Of a stretch of 14,530 nt of DNA, positions 7,522 through 14,530 are shown piece by piece. Position 1 is the first letter of the stretch; each line of letters opens with the position of its first letter. The stretch is taken from positions 1-14,530 of the forward strand of contig DHJN01000019.1 in the NCBI GenBank assembly GCA_002404345.1, read 5' to 3'. The translations under genes and the position numbers were made by a program. The notes beneath the pieces were generated by a model. The model was not told the DNA's origin. It saw only the letters and a list, made by a program, of their open reading frames with translations, and did no database searches. This stretch comes from Actinobacteria bacterium UBA4719 (lineage in GTDB: Bacteria > Actinomycetota > Actinomycetes > Actinomycetales > Dermatophilaceae).

Positions 7522-8772
7522 ATGACCTCGAACCCCGAGCAGCGCATCGTCGTGACCGGTCTGGGTGCGACCACCCCCGTTGGGGGCACCGCCACCGAAA
7601 CGTGGGAAGCGGTCCTGGCCGGCCAGTCAGGCGTGCGCCTGATGCCGTTCGACTGGGTCGAGACCTACCAGCTCCCGGTGAAGATCGCGGCGACCCTCAA
7701 GCAGTCTCCCTCGGAAGTTCTTACCAAGGTCGAGATTCGCCGCCTCGACCCAGGCGGCCAGTACGCCCTGATCGCCGCCCGCGAAGCGTGGGCCGACGCG
7801 AGCACGCCCGAGGTCGAGCCGGAGCGTCTTGGCGTCGTCATCGGCTCCGGCATCGGTGGTGTCAACACGTTGCTGGACCAGTGGGACACCCTGAAAGAGA
7901 AGGGTGTCCGTCGCGTGTTCCCGCTCGCCGTGCCCATGCTGATGCCCAACGGTCCGGCAGCAGCGGTGTCCCTCGAGCTCGGCGCACGCGCCGGTGCGCA
8001 TACCCCGGTGAGCGCCTGCTCCTCGGGAGCCGAGGCCATCGGCTACGCCGTGGAGATGATCCGCAGCGGCCGCGCCGATGTCGTCGTCGCCGGTGGCACC
8101 GAAGCCGCGATGCACCCAATGCCGATCGCCGGCTTTGCCGCGATGAAGGCCCTGTCGACCCGTAACGACGATCCGGAGCGAGCCTCCCGCCCCTATGACA
8201 CCGGCCGCGACGGCTTCGTGCTGGGTGAGGGCGCCGCAGTGATCGTGCTGGAGTCCGAAGCACACGCCAAGGCCCGCGGCGCGCGGATATACGCCGAGGT
8301 CTGCGGGGTGGGCATGTCCTCGGACGCTTACCACATCGCAGCACCAGACCCTGAGGGCGCCGGTGCGTCGCGTGCGATGCGGGCAGCCGTCGAAAGCGCC
8401 GGACTGTCACCCAAGGACATCATCCACATCAATGCCCACGCCACGTCGACCCCGGTGGGCGACATCGCAGAGTCCAACGCCATCCGTCGGGCCTTCGGTG
8501 ACGAGGTCGACCACATGCCTGTCAGCGCGACCAAGTCGATGACCGGCCACCTGCTGGGTGCCGCCGGAGCCCTCGAGACGATCCTCACGGTCCTGGCGAT
8601 CCACCACCGTCTGGCCCCGGCCACGATCAACCTCGATGACTTCGACCCCGCGATCTCCCTCGACGTCGTTCAAGGTGAGCACCGCAAGCTTCCTGAGGGC
8701 GACATCGCGGCACTGAACAACTCCTTCGGGTTTGGCGGACACAACTTGGCGTTGACAATTCGGAGCATCTAA
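7522..8772 (+). CDS. fabF: Beta-ketoacyl-ACP synthase II
   Basis: FabF performs the elongating Claisen condensation of acyl-ACP with malonyl-ACP. The Cys-His-His set with its Lys is complete: Cys166 in PVSACSSGAEA, His306 in NAHATSTPVGD, Lys338 in SATKSMTGH and His343 in the same motif. The glycine-rich end NNSFGFGGHN is also present. Length is 416 aa, normal for FabF/KasA proteins. The frame stays open upstream to 7381, but the ATG at 7522 is chosen because AAGGAG lies at 7506-7511 and the protein aligns from RIVVTGLGATTPVGG. The stop overlaps the next start by one base (TAATG at 8770-8774), so translation of the carboxyltransferase is probably coupled. Confidence 0.97.
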   Translation: MTSNPEQRIVVTGLGATTPVGGTATETWEAVLAGQSGVRLMPFDWVETYQLPVKIAATLKQSPSEVLTKVEIRRLDPGGQYALIAAREAWADASTPEVEPERLGVVIGSGIGGVNTLLDQWDTLKEKGVRRVFPLAVPMLMPNGPAAAVSLELGARAGAHTPVSACSSGAEAIGYAVEMIRSGRADVVVAGGTEAAMHPMPIAGFAAMKALSTRNDDPERASRPYDTGRDGFVLGEGAAVIVLESEAHAKARGARIYAEVCGVGMSSDAYHIAAPDPEGAGASRAMRAAVESAGLSPKDIIHINAHATSTPVGDIAESNAIRRAFGDEVDHMPVSATKSMTGHLLGAAGALETILTVLAIHHRLAPATINLDDFDPAISLDVVQGEHRKLPEGDIAALNNSFGFGGHNLALTIRSI

Positions 8773-10224
8773 TGGCTGCCAGGATGCCCAGCCCGGCAGC
8801 CGAACAAGCCGCAGCCGCAACCAGGCCCAAGATCGACAAGAAGAACGACCCTCGCAACCCACTCAAGCGGCTGGAGACGTTCTTCGACGCCGGCACCGTC
8901 GAGCTGATCACCGCCGAGGACACCAGCGGCATGCTCTCAGCGGTGGGCCAGGTGCGCGGAACCCCGGTGGTGGCATTCGCCTCGGACGCCACCCTCCAGG
9001 GTGGCGCGATGGGTGTGGAGGGCTGCAAGGCGATCCTCGTGGCCTATGAGCGCGCATTGGTCGACAACGTGCCGATCGTGGGTATCTGGCACTCCGGGGG
9101 CGCACGGCTGGCGGAGGGCGTCGTCTCTCTCCACGCGGTGGGTGAGGTCTTCGCGATCATGACCCGCGCCTCGGGCAAGATCCCGCAGATCTCCATCGTC
9201 ATCGGCGCGGCGGCCGGCGGCGCGGCATACGGTCCGGCGTTGACCGACATCGTCATCCTCGGCCCCGATGGACGCATTTTCGTGACCGGCCCTGACGTCG
9301 TGCGTTCCGTTACCGGTGAGAACGTCGACGCGCTGCGACTCGGCGGTCCCGAGCCGCACGGCCGCCGCTCCGGGGTCGTCCACGTCGTGACCGAGACGAC
9401 CGAGGCGGCCTACGAACGCGGGCAGCTGCTCTGCTCCCTGCTCGGCGACCAGGGCAAGCTCGACGTGAGCGCGGTGCATGACCGCGACCTCGACGAGACG
9501 TTCCCGGAGTCGGCCCGGCGTGCCTATGACGTACATCCGCTGGTCGTGAACGTCCTCGACGACGCCGCACACAATGTCGAGCTGCACCCCAAGTGGGCTC
9601 CCAACATCACCACCACCCTGGGCCGGTTCGGTGGCCGAACCGTCGGTGTCGTCGCGAACAACCCGATGCGTCTCGGCGGCTGTCTGGACTCCTTGTCGGC
9701 TGAGAAGTCCGCGCGCTTCGTGCGGATGTGCGACGCCTTCGGTGTCCCGCTCATCGTGCTGGTCGACGTGCCCGGCTACCTGCCCGGCGTCGGCCAGGAG
9801 TGGGACGGCGTGGTGCGACGTGGCGCCAAGCTGCTGCACGCCTTCGCCGAGGCCACCGGTCCCCCGCGTCACGCTCGTGACGCGCAAGACGTATGGCGGT
9901 GCATACATCGCCATGAACTCCCGAGCCCTCGGCGCGACCAAAGTTTTCGCCTGGCCGACGGCCACCGTCGCCGTCATGGGGGCGGTCGCGGCCGTGCGCA
10001 TCCTGCACCGTCGACGCCTGGCTGAGGTCGCCGAAGAGGACCGCACACGGGTGGAGAACGAGCTGGCGGCCGAGCACGAGGTGCTTTCCGGTGGCCTGCC
10101 GCGCGCCGTCGAGATCGGCGTTGTCGATGAGATCATCGAGCCGAAGCTCACCCGGACAGCCCTGGCCGGTGCCATCGCCGCAGCCCCTCAGCGCCGCGGC
10201 AACCACGGAAACATCCCCCTGTAG
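8772..10224 (+). CDS. accD6: Acyl-CoA carboxylase carboxyltransferase (AccD6-like), broken by a one-base insertion
   Basis: This subunit transfers the carboxyl group from a biotinylated alpha subunit, encoded elsewhere, to acetyl-CoA to form malonyl-CoA. The N-terminal crotonase-like half has HSGGARLAEGV (108-118) and GAAAGGAAYGPALTD. The C-terminal half has VDVPGYLPGVGQEWDGVVRRG (331-351) and TRKTYGGAYIAMNSRALGA. Its place after fabF mirrors accD6 in the mycobacterial fabD-acpM-kasA-kasB-accD6 cluster. The first frame fails after LLHAFAEAT and ends at 10025. The true sequence continues in another frame from VPRVTLVTRK to the stop at 10222-10224. Removing one base in 9858-9865, most likely a G of GG at 9858-9859, yields 483 aa. 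Likely a sequencing error, since the gene should be needed. Confidence 0.92.
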
Positions 10225-10280
10225 GACATCAACTGCTGTAGGACATCACGTTGTGAGACGTCACGTTGTGAGACGTCAAG
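10219..10280. repeat. Tandem 15-17 bp repeats spanning the accD6 stop codon
   Basis: CTGTAGGACATCA occurs at 10219-10231, where its TAG is the accD6 stop, and again at 10236-10248. It leads directly into two exact copies of TCACGTTGTGAGACG at 10246-10260 and 10261-10275. All four units share a GAC(A/G)TCA core, with GACGTC in the later ones. No stable terminator hairpin is evident. Confidence 0.85.
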
Positions 10281-10324
10281 TACGGAACATCCCGCACTCG
10301 TCCGCGAGCCCCTCGTTGAAGGTC

Positions 10325-10355
10325 TTCAGCCAACCCTCGGTGTTCAGCCAACCCT
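10325..10355. repeat. 18-bp-period tandem duplication spanning the DUF3145 stop codon
   Basis: TTCAGCCAACCCT occurs at 10325-10337 and 10343-10355. On the minus strand each copy reads AGGGTTGGCTGAA, so both hold an in-frame TGA and the terminal Val-Gly codons. The gene ends at the first (10344-10346) and has a copied stop six codons on. Confidence 0.85.
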
Positions 10356-10859
10356 GTGGAGCCAACGAACGGTTGCTCCCTCACCGGCCTGCCTGAAGGG
10401 TTCGAGCTCGTCATCCCAATCCAGACCCAGCAACCGGTCGAGCTCTTGTGCCAGGACGGTCAAGTCGCTCTTGCCGGCCGATATCGCGGCACGCAGGCGA
10501 TCCTCGTTGATGACCGCATCGCCACCGGCAGACGTCCAGGTGTGGTGGATCCCCAGGCTCGGGGTATGCGACCAGCGCGAGCCGTCGTTGCCGTGGCTGG
10601 GCTCCTCGGTCACCTCGTAACGAAGGTTGTCCCAGCCGCGCAGCGCACTGGCAACCTTGCCACCGGTGCCGGCCTCGCCTGCCCAGGACAGCTCGGTACG
10701 CAGGAGCTTGGGGCCCAGTGGCTGGCGGATCCAGTCCAGGGCAACCCGCTGGCCTAGCGCCGACTCCAGAGCCCAGGTGATGTGAGGGCACAACACAGCC
10801 GGGGTGGAGTGAATGAACACCACCCCCCGCGTGATGACACGCGGTATCGAGATAGACAC
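10344..10859 (-). CDS. DUF3145 family protein
   Basis: This is a conserved actinobacterial protein of unknown function, commonly found beside the fatty-acid genes. The 171-aa sequence has the family signatures TRGVVFIHSTPAVLCPHITW, LSWAGEAGTG, LRGWDNLRYEVTEEPS, RWSHTPSLGIHH, and the end WDDELEPFRQAGEGATVRWLH. No signal peptide or membrane segment is seen, so it is probably cytosolic. The GTG start at 10859 is chosen because a strong AGGAGGT lies five bases upstream on the minus strand. It is convergent with accD6, leaving a 119-bp gap. The stop lies in a tandem duplication that copies it. About 225 bp on its 5' side, up to the tRNA, holds no convincing gene. Confidence 0.9.
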   Translation of the reverse strand: MSISIPRVITRGVVFIHSTPAVLCPHITWALESALGQRVALDWIRQPLGPKLLRTELSWAGEAGTGGKVASALRGWDNLRYEVTEEPSHGNDGSRWSHTPSLGIHHTWTSAGGDAVINEDRLRAAISAGKSDLTVLAQELDRLLGLDWDDELEPFRQAGEGATVRWLHRVG

Positions 10860-11084
10860 CCGGACCTCCTGTGTGCGAGGGACGTCTTCCCCAACGACCT
10901 CGACACAGACCGGCTCTATTCAGCGGCTCTCCGCTGTACTCGAAAACATTGTGCCGTATTCGCCACCGGAGCACCAGAGACCCCGTGCCAAGCACCAGCG
11001 CCCACCAGCCGAGGTGCAGTCAAGACGCCGCGATAGGCTCACCAGTCGCGCGTCACGTTTGTGCAATACATGCCGTGCGCGCGA

Positions 11085-11158
11085 GGGGCAGTAGCTCAGC
11101 TGGTTAGAGCAGCGGACTCATAATCCGTCGGTCCAGGGTTCAAGTCCCTGCTGCCCCA
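11085..11158 (+). tRNA. tRNA with anticodon CAT, probably elongator tRNA-Met
   Basis: A full cloverleaf folds: acceptor arms GGGGCAG (11085-11091) and CTGCCCC (11151-11157) with discriminator A, a GCTC/GAGC D-arm, anticodon stem GCGGA/TCCGT around CTCATAA, and a GGTTCAAGT T-loop region. The anticodon CAT is at 11119-11121. The first pair is G-C, so it is not an initiator tRNA, which has an unpaired first position. Elongator Met is preferred; the Ile2 tRNA, whose CAT is modified to lysidine, cannot be excluded from sequence alone. CCA is not encoded. It borders the accessory block that follows. Confidence 0.95.
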
Positions 11159-11280
11159 CTATGGTGCGGACGAACGCCGTCGCCTGGACCAAACGGGCCC
11201 TCGGGTCAGCTTCGGAGCACCTTCACACCAGCATGAGGTCTGGGTGTGGGCAGGTGCGGTCGAGCGGGCGTGATCGCAGG

Positions 11281-11316
11281 GTCAACCGGCGCTGTAACGT
11301 CAACCGGCGCTGTAGC
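11281..11316. repeat. 18-bp tandem duplication spanning the DUF5655 gene stop codon
   Basis: GTCAACCGGCGCTGTA occurs at 11281-11296 and 11299-11314 (period 18). On the minus strand each copy encodes Tyr-Ser-Ala-Gly-stop or its near equivalent, so the end of the nuclease gene and its TGA have been copied once downstream. Confidence 0.88.
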
Positions 11317-12222
11317 TCTGGTGGATCAAACGCTGGGCCTTCGCGAAGCCGACAGCATCCTTGACCCGGAGTTCGAGATCACCTGTGCCAAAGTGTCCGA
11401 TGCTGCGAACGTCTCGGCTGAATCCCTCTTCGAGCTGAACCGTGTCTGGGTCCAACTTGAGGTACACCAGAAGCGTCTGCGACTGCGGATGCACCTCAAC
11501 GCAGGCGAAGTTCTTCAGCCGCCTGTAGGCGAAGTGGTCTTGAGGGTCTTCTTTGTGACCTCGTCACCGAGCGCCTCGATGAAGGCTTCCAGATTCGCGA
11601 AGAGGTCCTGCAGGCTCTGGGGCGAACCGGCCAAATACTGAGTGACCGTCTTGCTGGTGCCCGCGGCACGCTTGCTGGATATCACAGGAGCATCGGCACC
11701 CTCAGACATCTGGTCCGTCTTGGCGGCAGTCACCAGCTCCAGAGCCAGCAGCTCACTCTCGAAGTCCTGGTACTGGACCAACTCGATGGAACGGCTCATC
11801 TGCATGACAGCGTTCTCGTCGTAACGAATGAATCCGCTGGCCACGCAGATCACCCGAGGGTTGCGCCAATCAATGTCGTTCGCAACATCTGGGCTCAGTT
11901 GCTTAATCACCAGCAGCTGGAACTCGGCCTTGTGGTCCACGAGCCAGTCCAGGTAGAAGAGACCTTGGTTGATGACACTCTCATTAACCGCCCGTTTGTA
12001 CTCGAAGATGACCGGGGAACCGGTTTCGTCCAGCCCAAGTGAGTCGATGCGTCCCCGGTGCTTCGCTCCCGTGCTGTACTCCGTAGCGAGGAATCGCACC
12101 CCAAAGAGCGTTTCCATGTTCGCCTCGACCAATCGCTGCAGAGAGACTTCCAAGGCGACCGACTTGCCCTGCAGCTCCAGAGCGGAGCCGTTGGTGATTC
12201 GGAACAGCTTGAGGTCACTCAA
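11300..12222 (-). pseudogene. PD-(D/E)XK nuclease-like protein with C-terminal DUF5655, frameshifted
   Basis: The first ~100 residues carry a restriction-like nuclease core: GRIDSLGL with Asp60, then VIFEYKRAVN with Glu74 and Lys76, and Gln86 in VINQGLFYLDW. This matches a family that joins a DUF91/NucS-like domain to DUF5655. The first frame ends at 11515 after VTKKTLK. The rest of DUF5655 continues one frame over (FAYRRLKNFACVEVHPQ, then GFSRDVRSIGHFGTGDLEL) to the stop at 11300-11302. Restoring one base near 11539 (CC read as C) gives 307 aa. A TTG start at 12222 overlaps the hsdM stop by 8 bp (TTGAGTGA), so the pair is probably coupled. Sampled lines look lower in GC (about 57-63%) than the fab genes (to 75%). 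No substrate is known. A sequencing error is as likely as real decay. Confidence 0.8.
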
Positions 12223-13688
12223 CTCCGGCTCGCTCGAGTGCGGCGGCGACGGCTTCGAACTCGGCCAGTGCGGCGGTGAGGTCTTCGACGATCTCGCGGG
12301 CGATGATCTCGGGGGCGGGAAGGTTGTCGAGGTCTTCGAGCGAGTCGTCGCGCAGCCAGGTGATGTCTAGGTTGGCCTTGTCCCGTGCCATCAGCTCGTC
12401 GTAGGTGAAGGGCTTGAACCGCTCGGACTCGACCCGCTCCGAGCGCGGCTTGCCCGGGGCGTAGCACTCGACGAACCCGTCAAGGTGCTTACGCCGCAAC
12501 GGGTTCTGCTTCAACGTGAAGTGCTGGTTGGTGCGCAGGTCATAGACCCACAGCCGCTCGGTCCACGGCCGATCACCTGCAGGCTTCTTGTCGAAGAACA
12601 ACACGTTGGCTTTCACGCCCTGGGCGTAGAAGATGCCCGTCGGCAGCCGCAGCATCGTGTGGAGGTCGAAGTCGCGCAGCAGCCGCCGGCGCAACGTCTC
12701 GCCCGCGCCAGCCTCGAAGAGCACGTTGTCCGGCAGCACCACCGCGGCGCGGCCGCTGATGCCCAGGATCGTGGCGGTGTGCTGGACGAAGTTGAGCTGC
12801 TTGTTCGAGGTCGTGACCACGAAGTCCTGCCGCTCGATCTCACGGTCCTCGCGGGCCTCGCGCCCGTCCGCGCCGACCATGGTCAGCGAGGACTTGCGCC
12901 CGAATGGCGGGTTCGAGAGCACGACGGTATGCCGGGTGCCCGGGTCCGCGATCAACGAGTCCTTGACCTCGATCGGGCTCTCACCCCGCGGGGTCCCGAT
13001 GCCGTGCAGCAACAGGTTCATCGCCGCCAGCCGGGCAGTGCCATCGACGAGCTCGGTGCCGTGGACGAAGGTGTCGCGCAGGTGCTCACGCTGGTTCGGG
13101 GTGTGCTTCTCGGCGCCCTTGGACGCGAAATCGTGGGCGGCCAAAAGGAATCCGGCCGTTCCCGCCGCCGGGTCGACCACGTTGTCCCTGATCGTCGGCC
13201 GGACGCAGTCGACCATCGCCTGGATCAGCGGCCGCGGGGTGAAGTACTGCCCGGCACCGGACTTGATGTCCTCGGCGCCCTTGGACAGCAGCTCCTCGTA
13301 GGCGTCACCCTTGATGTCGGTGCCGGTGGCCGACCAGTTCTCTCTGTCGATCAGGTCGACGATCAGACGCTTGAGCTTGGCCGGGTCCTGGATCCGGTTC
13401 TGTGCCTTGCGGAAGATGACACCAAGGGTCCCCGGCTGCTTGCCGAGGTCCTCCAGGATGTGCCGATAGGTCACCTCCAGGTAGTCACCGTCAGCGTCCA
13501 ACAGCCTTTGCCACGAACAGTTCTCGGGCACGATCCGCTCAGGGTTGAGCGCACGCGTCTCGCGCTCGTGCGCCATCTTCAGGAACGCTCGTGCGCCATC
13601 TTCAGGAACAGCAGGTAGGTGAGCTGCTCGGTGTACTCGATCGTGCCGACCCGTCATCACGCATGTCAGTTTCTGGAAGGGATTTCAT
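12215..13688 (-). pseudogene. hsdM: Type I-like DNA adenine methyltransferase subunit, 5' end damaged
   Basis: The M subunit of a type I-like system methylates adenine using S-adenosylmethionine. Visible are the SAM motif DPAAGTAGFLLAAH (about 13141-13180), the catalytic LSNPPFGRK (about 12897-12920), YFTPRPLIQAMVDCVRPT, and VLPDNVLFEAGAGETLRRRLL. The 5' end is scrambled. A 23-bp duplication (13563-13608) shifts the frame, and one base seems missing at 13650/13651. The family start VGTIEYTEQLTYLLFLKM is readable in a second frame. Counting from an ATG at 13688, removing 23 bp and adding 1 gives exactly 484 codons, a normal size. As it stands, an ORF from ATG 13660 runs to 12215 with about 20 out-of-frame residues before FLKMAHER. 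No specificity or restriction subunit is seen; the coupled downstream gene is a nuclease instead. Confidence 0.85.
13563..13608. repeat. Perfect 23-bp tandem duplication inside hsdM
   Basis: The 23 bp at 13563-13585 is repeated exactly at 13586-13608. On the minus strand each copy covers the codons for FLKMAHER. Because 23 is not a multiple of three, gain or loss of a copy changes the reading frame of hsdM. Confidence 0.95.
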
Positions 13689-13727
13689 CCAAACTCGCCT
13701 CAAACTCCGTGCGTGTCCTACCGGCGG

Positions 13728-14530
13728 TCAGGTCTGCCAGGTAACGCCGAAGGCGGTGACGGATGCGGTGAGGTCGTGCTGGTGAACGTGGGTGTGGTGG
13801 GCGGCGCACAACAGAGCCAAATTGGTGAGGGCAGTGGGTCCGCCATCAACCCAATGTATGACGTGATGCGCGGCGCACCATTGCGGTGGGCGGCCGCAGC
13901 CTGGGAAGGTGCAAGCCTTGTCCCGAACCCACAGCGCGGCCAGCAGTGCCGACGTGACGAGTCTCTTGGTACGCCCCACGTCCAGGGGCTGACCTTCGCT
14001 GCCCAGGACGATCGGGATGATCGAGGCGTCGCAACCGAGCTTGCGGACGGTTTCGGGTGAGAGGGGTTGGCCATCCAGGGTGTATCCAGCGCCGCGGACG
14101 GCGTCGGTGAGGCGGTCGAGCTCGATCAGGACCACGACCTGGGCTTTGGTAGTGGCCGGCGCGTCGCCTCCGGCGGCGGTCGCGCGGCGGCAGATCTCGA
14201 TGAGGGCTTCGGCGCGGCGGCGGTCGGCCGGGCGCGGGTCACGGCCACCGTTGGCGTCGCAGGGGTTTGGTGCGCTCAGCGGGTCCAGGGCCGCGGTCAG
14301 CACGGCGGCGGCTTCGGGGTCGAGCCGGCCCGTGATCGCCGTCATCCCGTTCTCCAGCGGGCACAGCCGCAGCGAGTTCAAACCCCGCAGTGCGTCTTCG
14401 TTGCGTTCCAGGGACCTGTCGGCCCCGACCAGGGCCATCAGAGCCCGGCCGACCGCGATGACGTGGCGGTCGTACCCGGTCTGTGCCATCAGGGTCAGTG
14501 AGCTCAGGGCTTCCTGGCGTTTGCCGGGGG
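13728..14530 (-). CDS. HNH endonuclease of the DUF222 family (5'-truncated by window)
   Basis: This is the C-terminal part of a DUF222 protein with a McrA-like HNH nuclease domain. Such proteins are often multicopy in high-GC actinobacteria and are thought to be mobile or selfish; their target is unknown. The HNH core is intact: CTFPGCGRPPQWCAAHHVIHW, then DGGPTALTNLALLCAAHH. The upstream part has the DUF222 pattern LCPLENGMTAITGRLDPEAAA. The frame is open from the right edge (13 codons before the Met at 14489 read GKRQEALSSLTL), so that Met is internal and about 266 residues are visible. It ends 39 bp before the candidate hsdM start at 13688, on the same strand. No frameshift is seen. Confidence 0.9.
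   Translation of the reverse strand, partial: PGKRQEALSSLTLMAQTGYDRHVIAVGRALMALVGADRSLERNEDALRGLNSLRLCPLENGMTAITGRLDPEAAAVLTAALDPLSAPNPCDANGGRDPRPADRRRAEALIEICRRATAAGGDAPATTKAQVVVLIELDRLTDAVRGAGYTLDGQPLSPETVRKLGCDASIIPIVLGSEGQPLDVGRTKRLVTSALLAALWVRDKACTFPGCGRPPQWCAAHHVIHWVDGGPTALTNLALLCAAHHTHVHQHDLTASVTAFGVTWQT

Noticed and set aside
10860..11084. Small plus-strand coding frames between the DUF3145 gene and the tRNA
   Set aside because: They have no convincing ribosome sites, overlap one another in several frames, and look like chance frames in high-GC sequence.
11135..11158. Attachment site from a duplicated tRNA 3' end
   Set aside because: No second copy of the tRNA 3' end was found within the window, and no integrase gene is visible.
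11159..11641. Plus-strand open frames after the tRNA
   Set aside because: They run antisense to the DUF5655 coding sequence, which has recognisable family motifs on the minus strand.
12485..13618. Long plus-strand open frame across hsdM
   Set aside because: The minus strand carries clear methyltransferase motifs; the plus-strand translation has no family features.

Overview
The window is high-GC DNA from an actinobacterium. Gene order and protein sequences point to Micrococcales, most likely an Intrasporangiaceae-like organism; this is inferred from gene order and protein resemblance, not from a search. The marker is the run aceE, PucR-type fasR, fabD, fabH, acpP, fabF, accD6-like carboxyltransferase and a DUF3145 gene. 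This is the housekeeping acetyl-CoA to fatty-acid (FAS II) locus of that group.

Layout. (1) 1-1782: the C-terminal two thirds of aceE (pyruvate dehydrogenase E1), plus strand. (2) 1783-2038: a non-coding stretch with a short tandem duplication, four 32-bp repeats and a strong stem-loop shared by the convergent genes. (3) 2039-3199: a probably exported glycerophosphodiester phosphodiesterase, minus strand. (4) 3200-3448: the divergent intergenic region, with five 21-bp units ending 13 bp before fasR. (5) 3449-10224: fasR and the plus-strand fatty-acid genes. FasR is the presumed regulator, FabD charges ACP with malonate, FabH starts chains, FabF extends them, and the AccD6-like subunit makes malonyl-CoA. 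(6) 10225-11084: an unusual repeat cluster, then a minus-strand DUF3145 gene and about 225 bp with no gene. (7) 11085-11158: a tRNA with anticodon CAT. (8) 11159-14530: an accessory block on the minus strand. It holds a DUF222/HNH nuclease (cut by the window edge), a damaged type I-like DNA methyltransferase (hsdM) and, overlapping it by 8 bp, a PD-(D/E)XK nuclease with a DUF5655 tail. No hsdS or hsdR is present here.

Two themes stand out. First, at least four genes (fabH, accD6, the DUF5655 gene, hsdM) carry one-base indels, mostly at G/C doublets. FabH and AccD6 are expected to be needed for growth, so sequencing error is the simplest explanation, but each should be checked. Second, there are many short tandem duplications. 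Three of them copy a gene's own stop codon, and a 23-bp one lies inside hsdM.

The most interesting protein feature is a C-terminal biotinyl/lipoyl-like domain fused to FabD, in which Arg replaces the modified Lys. The most interesting regulatory features are the 21-bp repeat array before fasR and a perfect 17-bp palindrome between fasR and fabD.
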